From Telopea speciosissima (Eukaryota; Streptophyta; Magnoliopsida; Proteales; Proteaceae): a stretch of 64,000 bases of DNA. The position numbers and the translations under genes were made by a program. Location: positions 22,315,542 through 22,379,541 of the forward strand of contig NC_057924.1 in NCBI RefSeq assembly GCF_018873765.1. Reading direction: 5' to 3'. This document shows, one piece after another, positions 1-10,774 of the stretch; positions within the stretch are counted from its first letter, which is position 1, and each line of letters begins with the position of its first letter. The notes beneath the pieces were generated by a model that did not search any database, was not told the DNA's origin, and was given only the letters and a program-made list of their open reading frames with translations.

Positions 1-189
1 GTACTCAATCAGGTCCTAATCTATCACTGGAAATAATGATCGAGGATGCAATGTAAAATGGAGGGGCAGATAAAAGTTGAAGATCAACTATTCATCTAGA
101 AATATTAGCCATCACCCTAATAGGATTAGGTGGGTCACCAAACTGTAAACATTGATTCCTCATTTTCCATAAAAGGAAAATAGGGCAGG

Positions 190-480
190 GATTAGCACAG
201 TTGACTTGGAGGAGACATGAGACTATGCTTTAGGAAGCGAGGTCTCGTAATCAAAACTTTGTCGCTGCATAATTTCTTGGGGCCACTTGCTTGAGGTTCA
301 CTAGGGCCCAAAAGCTCCCAGTTCATGCATGGCGCAGGGATCATGTAGGAGCCTAGGGGGAATTTAATCGGCCTAAAGTCGGATACCCTTCCTGTCTCCA
401 AAAAAACCGAAGGTGATAGGAAAAATCTGATGAAAAAGATTCTTATACGGACCGGACTAGAAGGGAATAAAAACAAATTG
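190..480 (-). pseudogene. Possible LINE reverse transcriptase fragment
   Basis: A 94-codon minus-strand open stretch contains a GRVSDFRPI-like motif, which resembles the (R)ISDFRPISL segment of plant L1-type reverse transcriptases. Further on, DKVLI resembles the DNVL segment that follows in that family. The spacing between the two is shorter than usual and the C-terminal end is unlike the family, so at most this is a rearranged remnant. No catalytic FADD motif is seen. The call rests on two short motifs only; it could also be a chance open frame. Confidence 0.3.
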
Positions 481-823
481 GCAAATAACTCGAAAAGGGC
501 CGAGAGGCTTAAGATATTCTGTTATAATAGAAGGTTATGTGAGGTTAGCACGAACAACAATTTTAAAGTAAACATGTCAAACAACTTTTGGGACCCAGGC
601 CCGTAAAATAAGGAGGGTATAAGAGGAAAATAATATCCAGCTACCAGTCCAGCTACCAGTTGGCGTTGTTGTCTCACTATCATATATGAGAGATTATCCT
701 TTTTGTTCTGAACCTCTCTGTCTTGGTCACATGTCATATCACAGGTTAGCTACTTTAATTATTCTTTGTGCCCAATCTGAGTTTTTCCGTTTGGCAACTT
801 CATGTGAAAAAAGTTCTCATGTG
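481..823. other. Intergenic, nothing recognised
   Basis: AT-rich sequence with short open frames on both strands that match no family I know. A short direct repeat (gtgaaaaaagtt type) occurs at about 804-832. I see no RNA gene or element boundary here. Confidence 0.5.
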
Positions 824-1608
824 AAAAAAGTTCATTTTTTTTCAAGAGCTTCGGAGTGTATATTTCTCATTTCAATTCAATTAATTTCCATTTCCTATCA
901 TTTATATAAAAAAATCACAAACTTTGAGTTGCAACTCAATCATATATCCATTCATGCAGTTCTCTATATACATAATATTTGTGTTTTTTTTTTGGGTGGA
1001 AAAAGAACGCCACTCAGTTGTGTCAGACATGTCATTCATGCACCTTGATACAAAGGTGTCCAAAATGACTGTCACAATCTTAATCATTTTTGAGGTTCCA
1101 AGGGGTCCAATGATCATTTCACGAGCCTCTATGTTAAGGCATAGAAACAACGTACATTGCACGATTAGATGGCGTTCTTTTTTTCTTTGTTCTCTTTTCC
1201 TTTTCTTTTATTTACAACATTCTAGGGTTGTCAAAATGGTTGGAAGTTGGAACCAAATAGATCAATGGATTGAAGTCATAAATAGATTTCTTACCCAAAA
1301 AAAATAAGCAGTCATAAATAGATTTTATTATTTATTTTTAACATTTCTATGCTGGGGACCATTCCTACATAGGGGTTGGTGAAATTATTAATATGCAGAA
1401 GTCATTTGCAGGTATCATGTGATAAGACTTATAAAGCCAGCTAGATCTTGTCATGTTATGTCAACCTTATTCCAATGGAGATCAGGTGGGTTCGAGTAAG
1501 AGTTTAGCCTAACTTGAAAATTGAGTGGAACTGGTTCTCAATTCTAAAAGTCTGTTAGACCTTTTTCCTGATTTGTAAGCCTAAACCTTCGAATTTGCCA
1601 ACTATGAA
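824..1608. repeat. Locus duplication, copy 1 (uninterrupted)
   Basis: This ~790 bp stretch recurs downstream in three pieces: 2888-3135, 17348-17553 and 26669-26950. The pieces follow the same order and orientation with scattered substitutions. Copy 1 carries neither of the large insertions that split copy 2, so it acts as an empty-site reference for both. It contains no recognisable gene. The open frames at 902-1307 are shadows with no family match. Confidence 0.85.
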
Positions 1609-1923
1609 GTTCTGATGTATTGATTAGCATGGAAAAAAAATATTTTTTTAACCTTTACAATCAATAAAGGTGGGAATTAATGATGATATTGGTCCAAAGA
1701 AAATTCAGTCCACAGCTGTTTCTAAAATGCAAGTTCCCTCTCTCTCTCTTTCTCTCTATAGAGTATTTATATGGTGTGGAAAGGGTGTGTTTGGTTGCAT
1801 AAATCTAGGGAAAGTCATTCTGTAGAATCATAGATCTGAATTATAAAAACTGTTTGGTTGTTTTAGGAGATGATATGTTTTAGAATAACGGTTATCTGAG
1901 GAATCATCATTTCTTCTTAAAAG
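1609..1923. other. Intergenic with short TC microsatellite
   Basis: No gene is seen. A (TC)n tract lies at about 1738-1757. The last eight bases (1916-1923, cttaaaag) are the left target-site copy of the element that follows. Confidence 0.5.
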
Positions 1924-2328
1924 TGGGCCTATAAATGGATCGGATTCGGCTCAGATACAGATCAGTTGTGATTGGATCCAAATATTTCTTAGTCGAATAC
2001 GAATAACTTTAAACGGATACAGATGGATTCGGATGCAGATCGAATTCAGATTTTCGACTATCTGTTTACAATCTCTACCTTGTGTAATCTGGACCTTCCT
2101 CCCCCTAGTGGATACAATTCACTCTCAATCCATTTCTCTTAGATCATGATTCTCTTTTCCTCATATTCAAGACCTTGTTGAATCTTCAAAAACCCTCAAG
2201 ATCATTATTTACTTAATTTTTTACTATTAAGTATTCTGATTTTTTTATGAATATCTCTAAATGAATATAAATGTCCCTAAACAGATACAGATGCGGATCA
2301 AATTCTTGGTTATCCATTTACATCCCTA
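1924..2328. mobile_element. hAT-like non-autonomous element, degenerate
   Basis: The right end reads atccatttacatcccta and the left part begins with a related ataaatggatcgg stretch. The interior carries repeated gaattcgg, ggatacagatg and ttttcgacta words. The same words occur in the better preserved element at 39332-39973, so both belong to one family. The flanks are cttaaaag (1916-1923) and cttaagag (2329-2336), an 8-bp target duplication with one mismatch, as in hAT elements. There is no coding capacity. Confidence 0.6.
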
Positions 2329-2887
2329 CTTAAGAGTGAAACTCATAAGAATTCACCTCAATAGGTGAATTCAAAATTAAATCACCTAAATCCACCTTAG
2401 GTATAAAAACAATGGTTCCAAGTGGAATCACTTTTATCGAGCTGTGATTTCATTCCCATGAAAGACCACATGCCTATTTAGGTAAGTGTTCATCAATGAA
2501 TTTGTATTCAAGTATACATTTGGTTGCTTTAATAGAAGGACCACATAGCTATTTACGAGATTGGGATCAGATCATATTGGCCATAACAGCTGAGTTGATA
2601 TGGTATTGCGAAATGTGATTTACTGATTGACAATTTGCAATTTTCTGTTCACATTTGTCACTGGTTTTACTTGCTGCTATAATATAATAATCTCATATTG
2701 AGAGTACTGGAAATTGGAATGATCTTGATTACCATTTTCATTCTTGAATTCAACTTGAGGAAAAACATTGTTAGTTAGTTGTTACCGATTGTCATTTCTG
2801 ATTTATGATGGAATATGGTTTCTAGTGGATGATGTTTATGATTTATTTATTAATTAATTCTTACGATACAACTCAATCATATATCCC
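2329..2887. other. Intergenic, nothing recognised
   Basis: AT-rich and without gene signals. Its last ~18 bases (about 2868-2885) repeat the words caactcaatcatatatcc found inside copy 1 near 936-953, which marks the left edge of the duplicated block. Confidence 0.5.
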
Positions 2888-3135
2888 AAAAAAGTTCATT
2901 TTTTTCAAGAGCCTGTAAGTGTATATTTCTCATTTCAATTCAATTAATTTTCATTTCCTATCATTTATATAAAAAAATCACAAACTGTGAGTTGCAACTC
3001 AATCATATGTCTCTTTATGTAGTTCTGTATTTACGTAATATTTGAGTTTTTCTTAGGGAGAAAGAACGCCACTCAATCGTGTCAGACACACTATTCCTGC
3101 ACCTTGACATAGGGGCATCCAAAATGACCGCCACA
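2888..3135. repeat. Locus duplication, copy 2, left piece
   Basis: Matches 824 to about 1072 of copy 1. It ends in gccaca (3130-3135), which recurs at 17348-17353 on the far side of the inserted LTR element. The target duplication is therefore 5 or 6 bp. Confidence 0.85.
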
Positions 3136-4602
3136 GTTACGGCTTGGAAAATTTTTTATCCGAACCCTAACCTGAATCCGAATGTAGATCCGGAACCTGA
3201 AGTCGTGGCATGGTGTGCGTTATAGAGTATTGATTTATGTTCGAACGAGTAGAAGATGAAGAAGGAATCCCGGTGGTAACACGTTGCTTGCCGACAAAAT
3301 GACTTGTACCCCCCCCCTCATATAATTTCAAAATTTACAAAATCTATTGTATAAATCATGGTATGTGACTCTAAACATGTGATGGGTATTTCTTAGTTTT
3401 ATAAATATGTCCGTGTGGGTTCGCATACGAAACGCATCGACTATTGGGTGTTCTACCACGAAGATAACGAAGACAGAAATCTAAGGTTGATGTGCTGGTC
3501 GATTGCTGCATCGACCAGAGAATTCTGCCACTACGAATTTTGTCCTTAGAGGCGTGAGGCCCAGTGTTTTGGGTCGGGGATCTCGTCGCTGCATCCCGAA
3601 TAATGGATTGGAAGATTTTTTCCAACATTCTAAGATCCATGGGACCCACAAAGTCCAAATACCTGTGCAGGAGTCCGCTTAATGTATAAACAAACAAAAC
3701 CTCTACTAAATGACAATTTTAGCAATTGGTGATGGAATCAGTTTATGTGAGATATTAGAATATAAAAACAAACAAATCTTATCTAATCCCAAACCGACCC
3801 ATGATTAGAATTAATAAAAAAATTAAAAATCTATCTAAATTGGTCATCTACACTATTCTAAGATCTAATCCCATATTCCACACTCTTCTAACCGATTGCA
3901 ACTAAAGCAATGAACCACAAACCGACTCATGTTTAAATTTAGTAAAGAAAGTAAAACCTATCAAAACTAATATTCTACACTATTCCAATAATAAATTTAC
4001 TCACCTATACTATTCCAACCGTTTGAACTAAAACAGAGGAGAAGAGAAAAGAAGAAGAAGAAGAAGAAGAAAGGAAGAAGAAGGGGTTGGACTAATTTGG
4101 TTTGCTGACCTAAGGTATGAATCTTCACCTCCTCATCTTCTCTTCAACCTAATCAATTTTGCCCATAGTAAACCCTATTGAACCCATGCTGATTTTCAAA
4201 ATCTTGGAATAAACCACGCTCTGTTTCAGTTCATGCTTCTTATGAAAATTGGATTTTTAATTTATAGAATTGGAACCTAAAACCCATATACATGTTCAAA
4301 TCCTAAACCCCAACCCTATGTTAGCCTTATTATTAACCTATTTACATCTCTGATGTTTGAACTAAAGTAATTGATTAATGTTCCAGCCATACAAAACTGT
4401 TTTATCCAAAGGTAATTCATGAAATTCCATTCATAGCTGTACCCACCTTCAAAACCCCAATTTTGCATGCAAATTGATCATATCATGGTTTTAATTCATG
4501 GTAATGATCATGTGAACAATATCCCCTGATCAATTGGACAAAAATTCGGCCCAAAACCCCATTAAAATTCTCTTTTCCTGCGATTTTTGGGCTGCTGTGC
4601 AT

Positions 4603-4858
4603 CTCTGATCGATGTCCTAGTTGACTTGGTCGTCAACCAGAGAATGCTACTTCAGTTTTACACCTATTGATAACTCTGGTCGATGTCCCAGTTGATTGGA
4701 CCATCAACCAGAGAATACTGCCTTAGTTTTTACACCTGTTATAATCTCAGGTTAGTGTCCCAGTTGACTGGTTCATCAACCAAAGAATAATTGTTTCAGT
4801 TTTTAGCTGCTGCCATCTCAGGTTGATGTCTCGGTTGATTGCCTCATCAACCTGAGAT
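4603..4858 (+). repeat. Four tandem hairpin units in the LTR (~71 bp period)
   Basis: Units begin at 4603, 4674, 4746 and 4817. Each has a left arm like ctctggtcgatg, a ~16-base loop and a right arm like catcaaccagag. Unit 4 pairs perfectly over 14 bases (4815-4828 with 4845-4858). Units 1-2 use ctctgg/ccagag while unit 4 uses ctcagg/cctgag, a paired change that keeps the stem. Unit 3 pairs poorly. The same array is in the 3' LTR at 15709-15964. Confidence 0.75.
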
Positions 4859-5417
4859 GCTGTTTCACTAGTGAACACATCCCAGACCTTACCTAACCTT
4901 ACCGCGAGGTAACCCTAGGACTCCACACAAGTTTTTGACGCTTTCTAACACCAGGTGTGATTAAACATTCATAGGACTTTACCTTTCGCTTGTCAAATCG
5001 CGTCGATCATTGACACAGAACATAACCCGACATCACCGTCGCAATTATAACAAGGTAAGTGGAGATAGACTTTGATCGTTTTTAAGAATGTTTGTTTTAT
5101 TCTTAGATATTTTTGTTAGGAATCATTTACATATTTACATTCCTGCCTTATTTGTGATATTTATTGAATTCGTTGTTTATGACTTATAATTGTGAACAAT
5201 GGGATGTGGAATGATTTACAATATGAATATTTGTGTTAGAATAGATGACGTAATTGGTTTGAAAACGAGAGGTATGGTATGCTGTAGTATAGGATGCGGG
5301 AGCACTGTACACCTTGTACTATGCCATTTAGATTGCATATAGCTAGGAATGTCACTCCCTAGTGCTACAACCCTTACCAACAGGTGTCTACTTGTTGGAT
5401 AGTCCTCCCTGGGGAAA

Positions 5418-5600
5418 TCAGTGTTACCAACGGAGGTACTGGGAACGATGATTTTTGATTGAGGACTGGAATTTTTGGTAGAGGACTAAAGCTTGGGGGT
5501 TTGGTGGGTAAACCAGTGTTACCAACGGAGGTACTGGGACCGGTGATGTTCGATTGAGGATCGAGAAACCAGCGTTACCAACGGAGGTACTGGGACCGGC
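5418..5600 (+). repeat. Short tandem array in the LTR (3 copies)
   Basis: Repeats of the type ccagcgttaccaacggagg followed by tactgggaccgg begin near 5418, 5512 and 5568. The 3' LTR has four copies of the same motif (16512-16720), so the copy number changed after insertion or by slippage. Confidence 0.7.
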
Positions 5601-6224
5601 AGGCTCCCAGCGCAACTCGGGTTTGACTTCGCCAATGGAGGGGATGCTACCTAAGGTGTTGCTGTAGCACAAGCTTAGAGACTTAGACATTTTTGATAGG
5701 TGGAATTAAGAATACAAATTGAATCCATACATCTAGAATTTTGCCTTGTATGTGCATGTGCTTATGTGTGGTTTATCCTTTACTTGCTGGGCTCGGTGGA
5801 GCTCACCCCTGTGGAATGTTTTCTTTTAGGTTATCCTGTAGGTGAATGCGTTTGTGACAGAAAGGATTATTTGGAGAATAGGGATTGATGATGTGGCATT
5901 AAATTTTTATGTTCTTTTATTTAATACTATCTTTTTTGTGGAAGAGTTTCTACTGTTAGTATTTTAGAATAGTTGTGTGTTGGCTCAATGGTCGTGAACT
6001 TAGGGATATCGAGCTGTTGGAACTTTAATGTAAATAATAATACATATAGGACTTATATGTATTTACTTTTCCTGCACTTTGATCAATATAACACGTGTTA
6101 TCTTGAAATTGTGTTGTGCTTGTGACGTGTATTTACTGGATCTGGATCCTGGTGGTCTCCGAATACATCGGGTATTCGGGTCAGCCATCGAATCCTCCTA
6201 GGGGGTTTCGAAGTGTGACAAAGA

Positions 6225-6236
6225 TGGTATCAGAGC
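6225..6236 (+). other. Primer binding site (initiator tRNA-Met type)
   Basis: tggtatcagagc, four bases after the 5' LTR end. It is the usual plant LTR-retrotransposon primer site and fixes the element's orientation as plus. Confidence 0.9.
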
Positions 6237-6559
6237 GAGATGCTCTATTTACACTCACAAGCGACAGAAGTGAAACTAATATGGTCTAGAGCCAAAGAAA
6301 AAAAAATTTATTAAATAATATAAATATAAATGGGGTAAGAAGAACACCATAGGAGACTAGCTAGGTGCAAAAGCCGATAATATATTATAATCCAAAATCA
6401 TAAGCTTTTACATTTGGATTTTCTTATTCATAATAAAAGGAAAAAGAAAATATAAGTAAAAGACAAGAGAATAAAACACAAACATAAACTGAGAAGTCCT
6501 AAAATTCTAAAACCTAGATCTAGTCTTGAGCTGGATCTTGCGGAGGCTGATGCGTATAC

Positions 6560-7048
6560 TAGATAACTTCGAAGTGAACATCCCAAAAGTCCAATCTCCG
6601 TTCAATGGTACCCACTCTACCACCCAGATCTGAAAAGCCTTGTTGCATTATGGTGGTGATCTCCCCCAGCATGGTCCCCATGTTGTCAAAACAAATCATC
6701 TCTTGCCAATCAGAATCACAAGCTAACGGGAGTGGTCCCTGTGGTGATGAGGCCCAGTATAGCCTCCAGAGGTAGTATCAAGTCTCAACACTCTAGCATC
6801 CATAGGCTCATCCTCCACGTCACTCCATGAGAGTTCATACATCTTCATCCTCTTGAGGGAAGCTTTGTTAATTGACTCTGTTCCCTCTCCACCTGTCGCC
6901 TTCCCAGTGAGATCAATCCTAAAGTGTCAGAAGATTTGGGAGAGAAGCCTCCCATAGGGCAAATTACCATCACTTTGATTCTGGGCATGACACATCATAG
7001 TTTTCATAATAAAGAAGGGCAAACAAATCTAAGGTACTCCTATACCTG
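6560..7048 (-). pseudogene. Decayed antisense gene, plant transposon-protein-like
   Basis: Read on the minus strand, opposite to the element, 7048 to about 6722 gives a peptide with premature stops. It contains NLPYGRLLSQIF and, after a stop, HFRIDLTGKATGGEG and NKASLKRMK. This wording matches the 'putative plant transposon protein' domain common in plant repeat proteins (typically LP(Y/F)G.L...IF.HF.VDL). After a frameshift near 6722 another frame (about 6720-6560) gives a heptad-like stretch, MGTMLGEITTIMQQGFSDLG, then a short charged tail. Such proteins often end in a coiled coil. The function is unknown. Antisense extra genes are known in some plant Ty3-gypsy (Tat-type) elements; whether this is one is inference. 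Confidence 0.5.
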
Positions 7049-8392
7049 CTCGATACAAGCAATAAGTAATATAAATCCTTTGCATAGTGACACCACTCTT
7101 ATCGACCAAGGACCGAGAAAAGTAAAATAAGGCAAGAGCAAACAAAGCATATACAAAAGAAATACAATTCATGTTTGTAAAATTAGTGTATAATACTAAA
7201 AATAAAATTTAAAAAAAAACATAAAAAAAAAAAATTCACTTATAACAGTATAGTACATTGTATATATATATAACAATGTAAGTAAAATATTAAGACTTAA
7301 TATTATAAGAAATGTTCGGTATGACAGCAGGAGTAGTAATACTATTGATATACTTAGACTGACAAAACATAGATATATATAGGATGGGAACGTTGTAAAT
7401 AAGAGGGAATGTGAATAAAAATAATAAGAATAAAAAGATCAAGGGTAAATAAAAGAAAATAGATATTGTTACTTGATAGACAATGCCACATGCTACAGTT
7501 TTATACTATACAAGATGGTGATAGTAACGACAAAATTTAAAATAAAAAAAAAGACTTATAAATAGAAGGTACACATGAATATATATGTATGATAATAAAT
7601 AGAATAATAAATGAAAAAGTTTTTATGTCGTAACCAATAATTATATGCTCAAACCCACACAGAAGATGATCATGGCTAGAACAAAGGGAGTGAGTGATAA
7701 CTCTAATAGTTTAAGCTGGTAAGAAGTGTTATAATGGGTGTAATGTAGCCAAGAAGCTTTTCTTACAAAAAAAAAAAAAAATGTAGCAAAAAACAATCGA
7801 GGACAGAAAGGAACTGGAACTGAAAGATTTTTAACAAAACATTGCTCAATAATAGGTATGAGTGGAGTAATGGGTCACCAAATGTCCCCTCCATTATTGG
7901 GAGTGAACAGTAGGGATTCCATCAATATTCCAATTCATTCTAAAGTTGGGTTAGGTATTGGAGAACCAGAAATAAAAATCTTCATTAGAAAAAAGCCATG
8001 TAAGCAAGATAGTATAAACTAATATTACATAATCCAAGCTATAAGAAACATAGATTAGTGGGTGAAATACGCAGAAGTAGTTTGATTAGTTGATTTTAGG
8101 AATATACGATTGGGATTTGTTTTTCCTTTAGGCCCTTATATTAAGCAGAGCTTTAGATCAACCAAAATTAGGTGTGGTTTAGATCACTTGTCGAGGGGCG
8201 AATACTCTGAGAATTTAACCTTGATGGTTCAATCAAAACAAAAAGAGTCATGCCAATACGAGACAAAAGATACTATAAAGTAATCGCATCGAATCAAGGA
8301 AAGTTTGGGTGACGAAAAGATGAAAGGGGGTCAAGGTATCCTCATCTATACGGATTCCTAGACATGCCAAATTTCGAGGGCGAAATTTTTGT
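7049..8392. other. Internal non-coding region of the large element
   Basis: AT-rich, with A-runs near 7208-7234, a TA run near 7261-7270, and no open frame with a family match on either strand. It is part of the element's core between primer site and purine tract. Confidence 0.6.
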
Positions 8393-8406
8393 AAGGTGGG
8401 GAGAAA
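8393..8406 (+). other. Polypurine tract of the large element
   Basis: aaggtggggagaaa directly precedes the 3' LTR start (gttacagcttgg). The preceding gcgaaatttttgt context resembles plant Ty3-gypsy 3' ends. Confidence 0.75.
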
Positions 8407-9079
8407 GTTACAGCTTGGCAAATTTTTTACCCGAACCTTAACCCAAATCCGAATGTAGATCCGAAACCCGAAGTGGTGGCATGGTGTGCGTTATGGAGTA
8501 TTGATTTATGTTCGAATGAGTAGAAGATGAAGAAGGAATCCCGGTGGTAAGATGTTGCTTGCCGACAAAACGACGTGTACCCCCCCATACAATTTCAAAA
8601 TTTACAAAATCTATTATATAAATCATGGTATGTGACTCTAAACATGTGAAGGGTATTTCTTAGTTTTATAAATATGTTTGTGTGGGTTTGCATACGAAAC
8701 GCATTGACTATTGGGTGTTCTGACATGAAGATAACGAAGACAGAAATCTCAAGTTGACTTGCTGCATCAACTAGAGAATTCTGCCACCACGAATTTTATT
8801 CCTAGAGATGCGGGCCCTAGTGTTTTGGGTCTGGGATCTCGTCGCCGCATCCCGAATAATGGATTGAAAGGTTTTTCCCAACATTTTAGGACGCATAGGA
8901 CCCACAAAGGCCAAATACCTATTTAATGTATAAACAAATAAAACCTCCACTAAATGACAATTTTAGCAATTGGTGATGGAGTTGGTTTATGTGAGATATT
9001 AGAATATTAAAACAAAGAAATCTTATCTAATCCCAAACCAACCCATGATTAGAATTAATAAAAAAATTAAAAACCTATC

Positions 9080-10003
9080 TGTTGGGTAATTGTATTATAC
9101 TTCCTTACAAACAATTGAAATAACACAAATTGTAATACAATAGCTTAAGCAGTAGAAACTAGGCTGTTGTTATTGACCTTCGGCTGAAATAAGAAGATCA
9201 AAACTTGAATTTGATGTTGAGTCACACCCGCAACAACTTGAACAAGCTTGAGGTTGAGTCACACTTGTGGTGTTGCCTTTAATATAATTGATGCCTCCTA
9301 CTGCTAAGGATTGTTCTGTACCACTACCCCAAGATAAAATAACCTCCAACTAGAAGATAAAATGGTTCTTCTAGTCCCTTGAAGGAGCCAAGAACTTCAG
9401 CATAGCAGCCATCTAACCTTACACAGACTTAGAAAAAAAGAAGGAAAGAAAAATAAGACTTTATGTCATAACAAAGTATGGGCATAGATGTGTATCAAGA
9501 TGTGTGTTTTGCAATGCATTTGGTTGGGTTTATATAGGCCCAAAACCAACTCTTTCACATTTTTGGAATCCCCAAGATTAACCACCCACTAATGATCAAT
9601 TTAATTGGAGAATGAGATTTATAGACATGAATTAAAAATTAATTCTTAATTCATGGTCATTTCCCACTAAAGACTATGAAAGACCTTAAAATCCCATAAA
9701 GGGTCATTCTCCACTAAAGACCATAAAAGGCCTTGGAACCCCATAAAGGGAAAGACATAACCTATGACCATGAATTGAGAATTAATTTCATAAATGGAAT
9801 TAATCTCAATCAATATTCTTGACCCACCTTCCCACTTATAGTAGTGATCATGAATGGACTTTAGGATGCCCATAGGATGTTACAACCCTTTAGAATTCAA
9901 CCATTACTTCCTTGATCACATGAGTCCCACACCATAACAAAGTAATCAAAATATTTTTTGAAACTTAAAAAATAAAATATATTTAAATATTTTAAATCTA
10001 ACA
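9080..10003 (-). repeat. 3' LTR of the nested copia element (complete)
   Basis: On the minus strand it starts TGTTAGATTTAAAA and ends CAATTACCCAACA, 924 bp with canonical TG...CA ends. A TATA-like cctatataaac (minus strand, around 9529-9539) is present. The part 9080 to about 9524 aligns with the truncated 5' LTR. Confidence 0.85.
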
Positions 10004-10012
10004 ATCCCCCAC
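10004..10012 (-). other. Polypurine tract of the nested copia element
   Basis: Minus strand gtgggggat directly before the LTR start TGTTAG, a typical plant copia arrangement. Confidence 0.8.
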
Positions 10013-10059
10013 AAGTTTCAAAACAACATGAAAGACACATGCTGTGACTGAATTAGACA

Positions 10060-10440
10060 CTATAGGACACATCGTTGTAGGTGTTTTCCGGACTTGAACT
10101 TACACTAAGTCTAATGGACCGCGCTACAGAGTAGAGGTGGAGTCAAACTCTTTGAACCTTTCCTCATTGGTGTAATTGACCGTCCCATCAATCATATCCC
10201 ATAGATCGACTTTTGGGCTACCAATCATATAACCACTTTGGACTTTTGTACTATAGGACACATCGTTGTAGGTGTCTTTCGGACTTGAACCTACACTAAG
10301 TCTAATGGACCGCACTACAGAGTAGAGGTGGAGTTAGACTCTTTGAACCTTTCCTCATTGGTGTAGCTGACCATCCCATCAATCATAACCCATAGGTCGA
10401 CTTTGGGCTACCCATCATATAACCACTTTGGACTTTTGAA
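10060..10440 (-). repeat. 191-bp tandem duplication in the element's 3' untranslated region
   Basis: The word ctataggacacatcgttgta occurs at 10060 and 10251, and the following ~190 bp match closely through 10440. It lies between the gag-pol stop and the polypurine tract. No open frame is preserved in both units. Confidence 0.8.
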
Positions 10441-10774
10441 CCGGCCATGTCCCTTATCTTGAATTCATGAATGTTTAGAGAACTTGCCTATAAGTTCTCA
10501 TCTGCGACGACCACACCCCCTACATTCACTTAGGTTAGTCCCTGGTATGTACCACAACTGACACACCCTCATATTTTCTGGGATTAGACTAATTAAGAGC
10601 TTTATCGCTCAATCTCTTTCTTAGTGGTAGTACTACTTTCACCATCTACAGCTTGGAATGAATATTTATACAAGTAGTAGTATAGAATCGATCAACCGGT
10701 GACTTCGTTTGTACCCCTTGAACCTAATTCAGATATTTAGCCTCTTCACATAGGTAGGGTGTCCATCATATAAC

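Larger units (their letters stand above)
3136..6220 (+). repeat. 5' LTR of the large non-autonomous element
   Basis: Starts gttacggcttgg and ends gaagtgtgaca. The matching 3' LTR starts gttacagcttgg (8407) and ends ggtgtgata (17347). The terminus is not canonical TG...CA at the 5' side, so the start could be one base earlier. It carries a GAA microsatellite near 4046-4075, a four-unit hairpin array (4603-4858) and a second short tandem array (5418-5600). No long open frame is present. Confidence 0.8.

Noticed and set aside
824..3135. LTR pair formed by 824-1608 and 2888 onward
   Set aside because: The DNA between has no primer site, purine tract or genes, and the repeat continues past both large insertions, so it is a locus duplication rather than LTRs.
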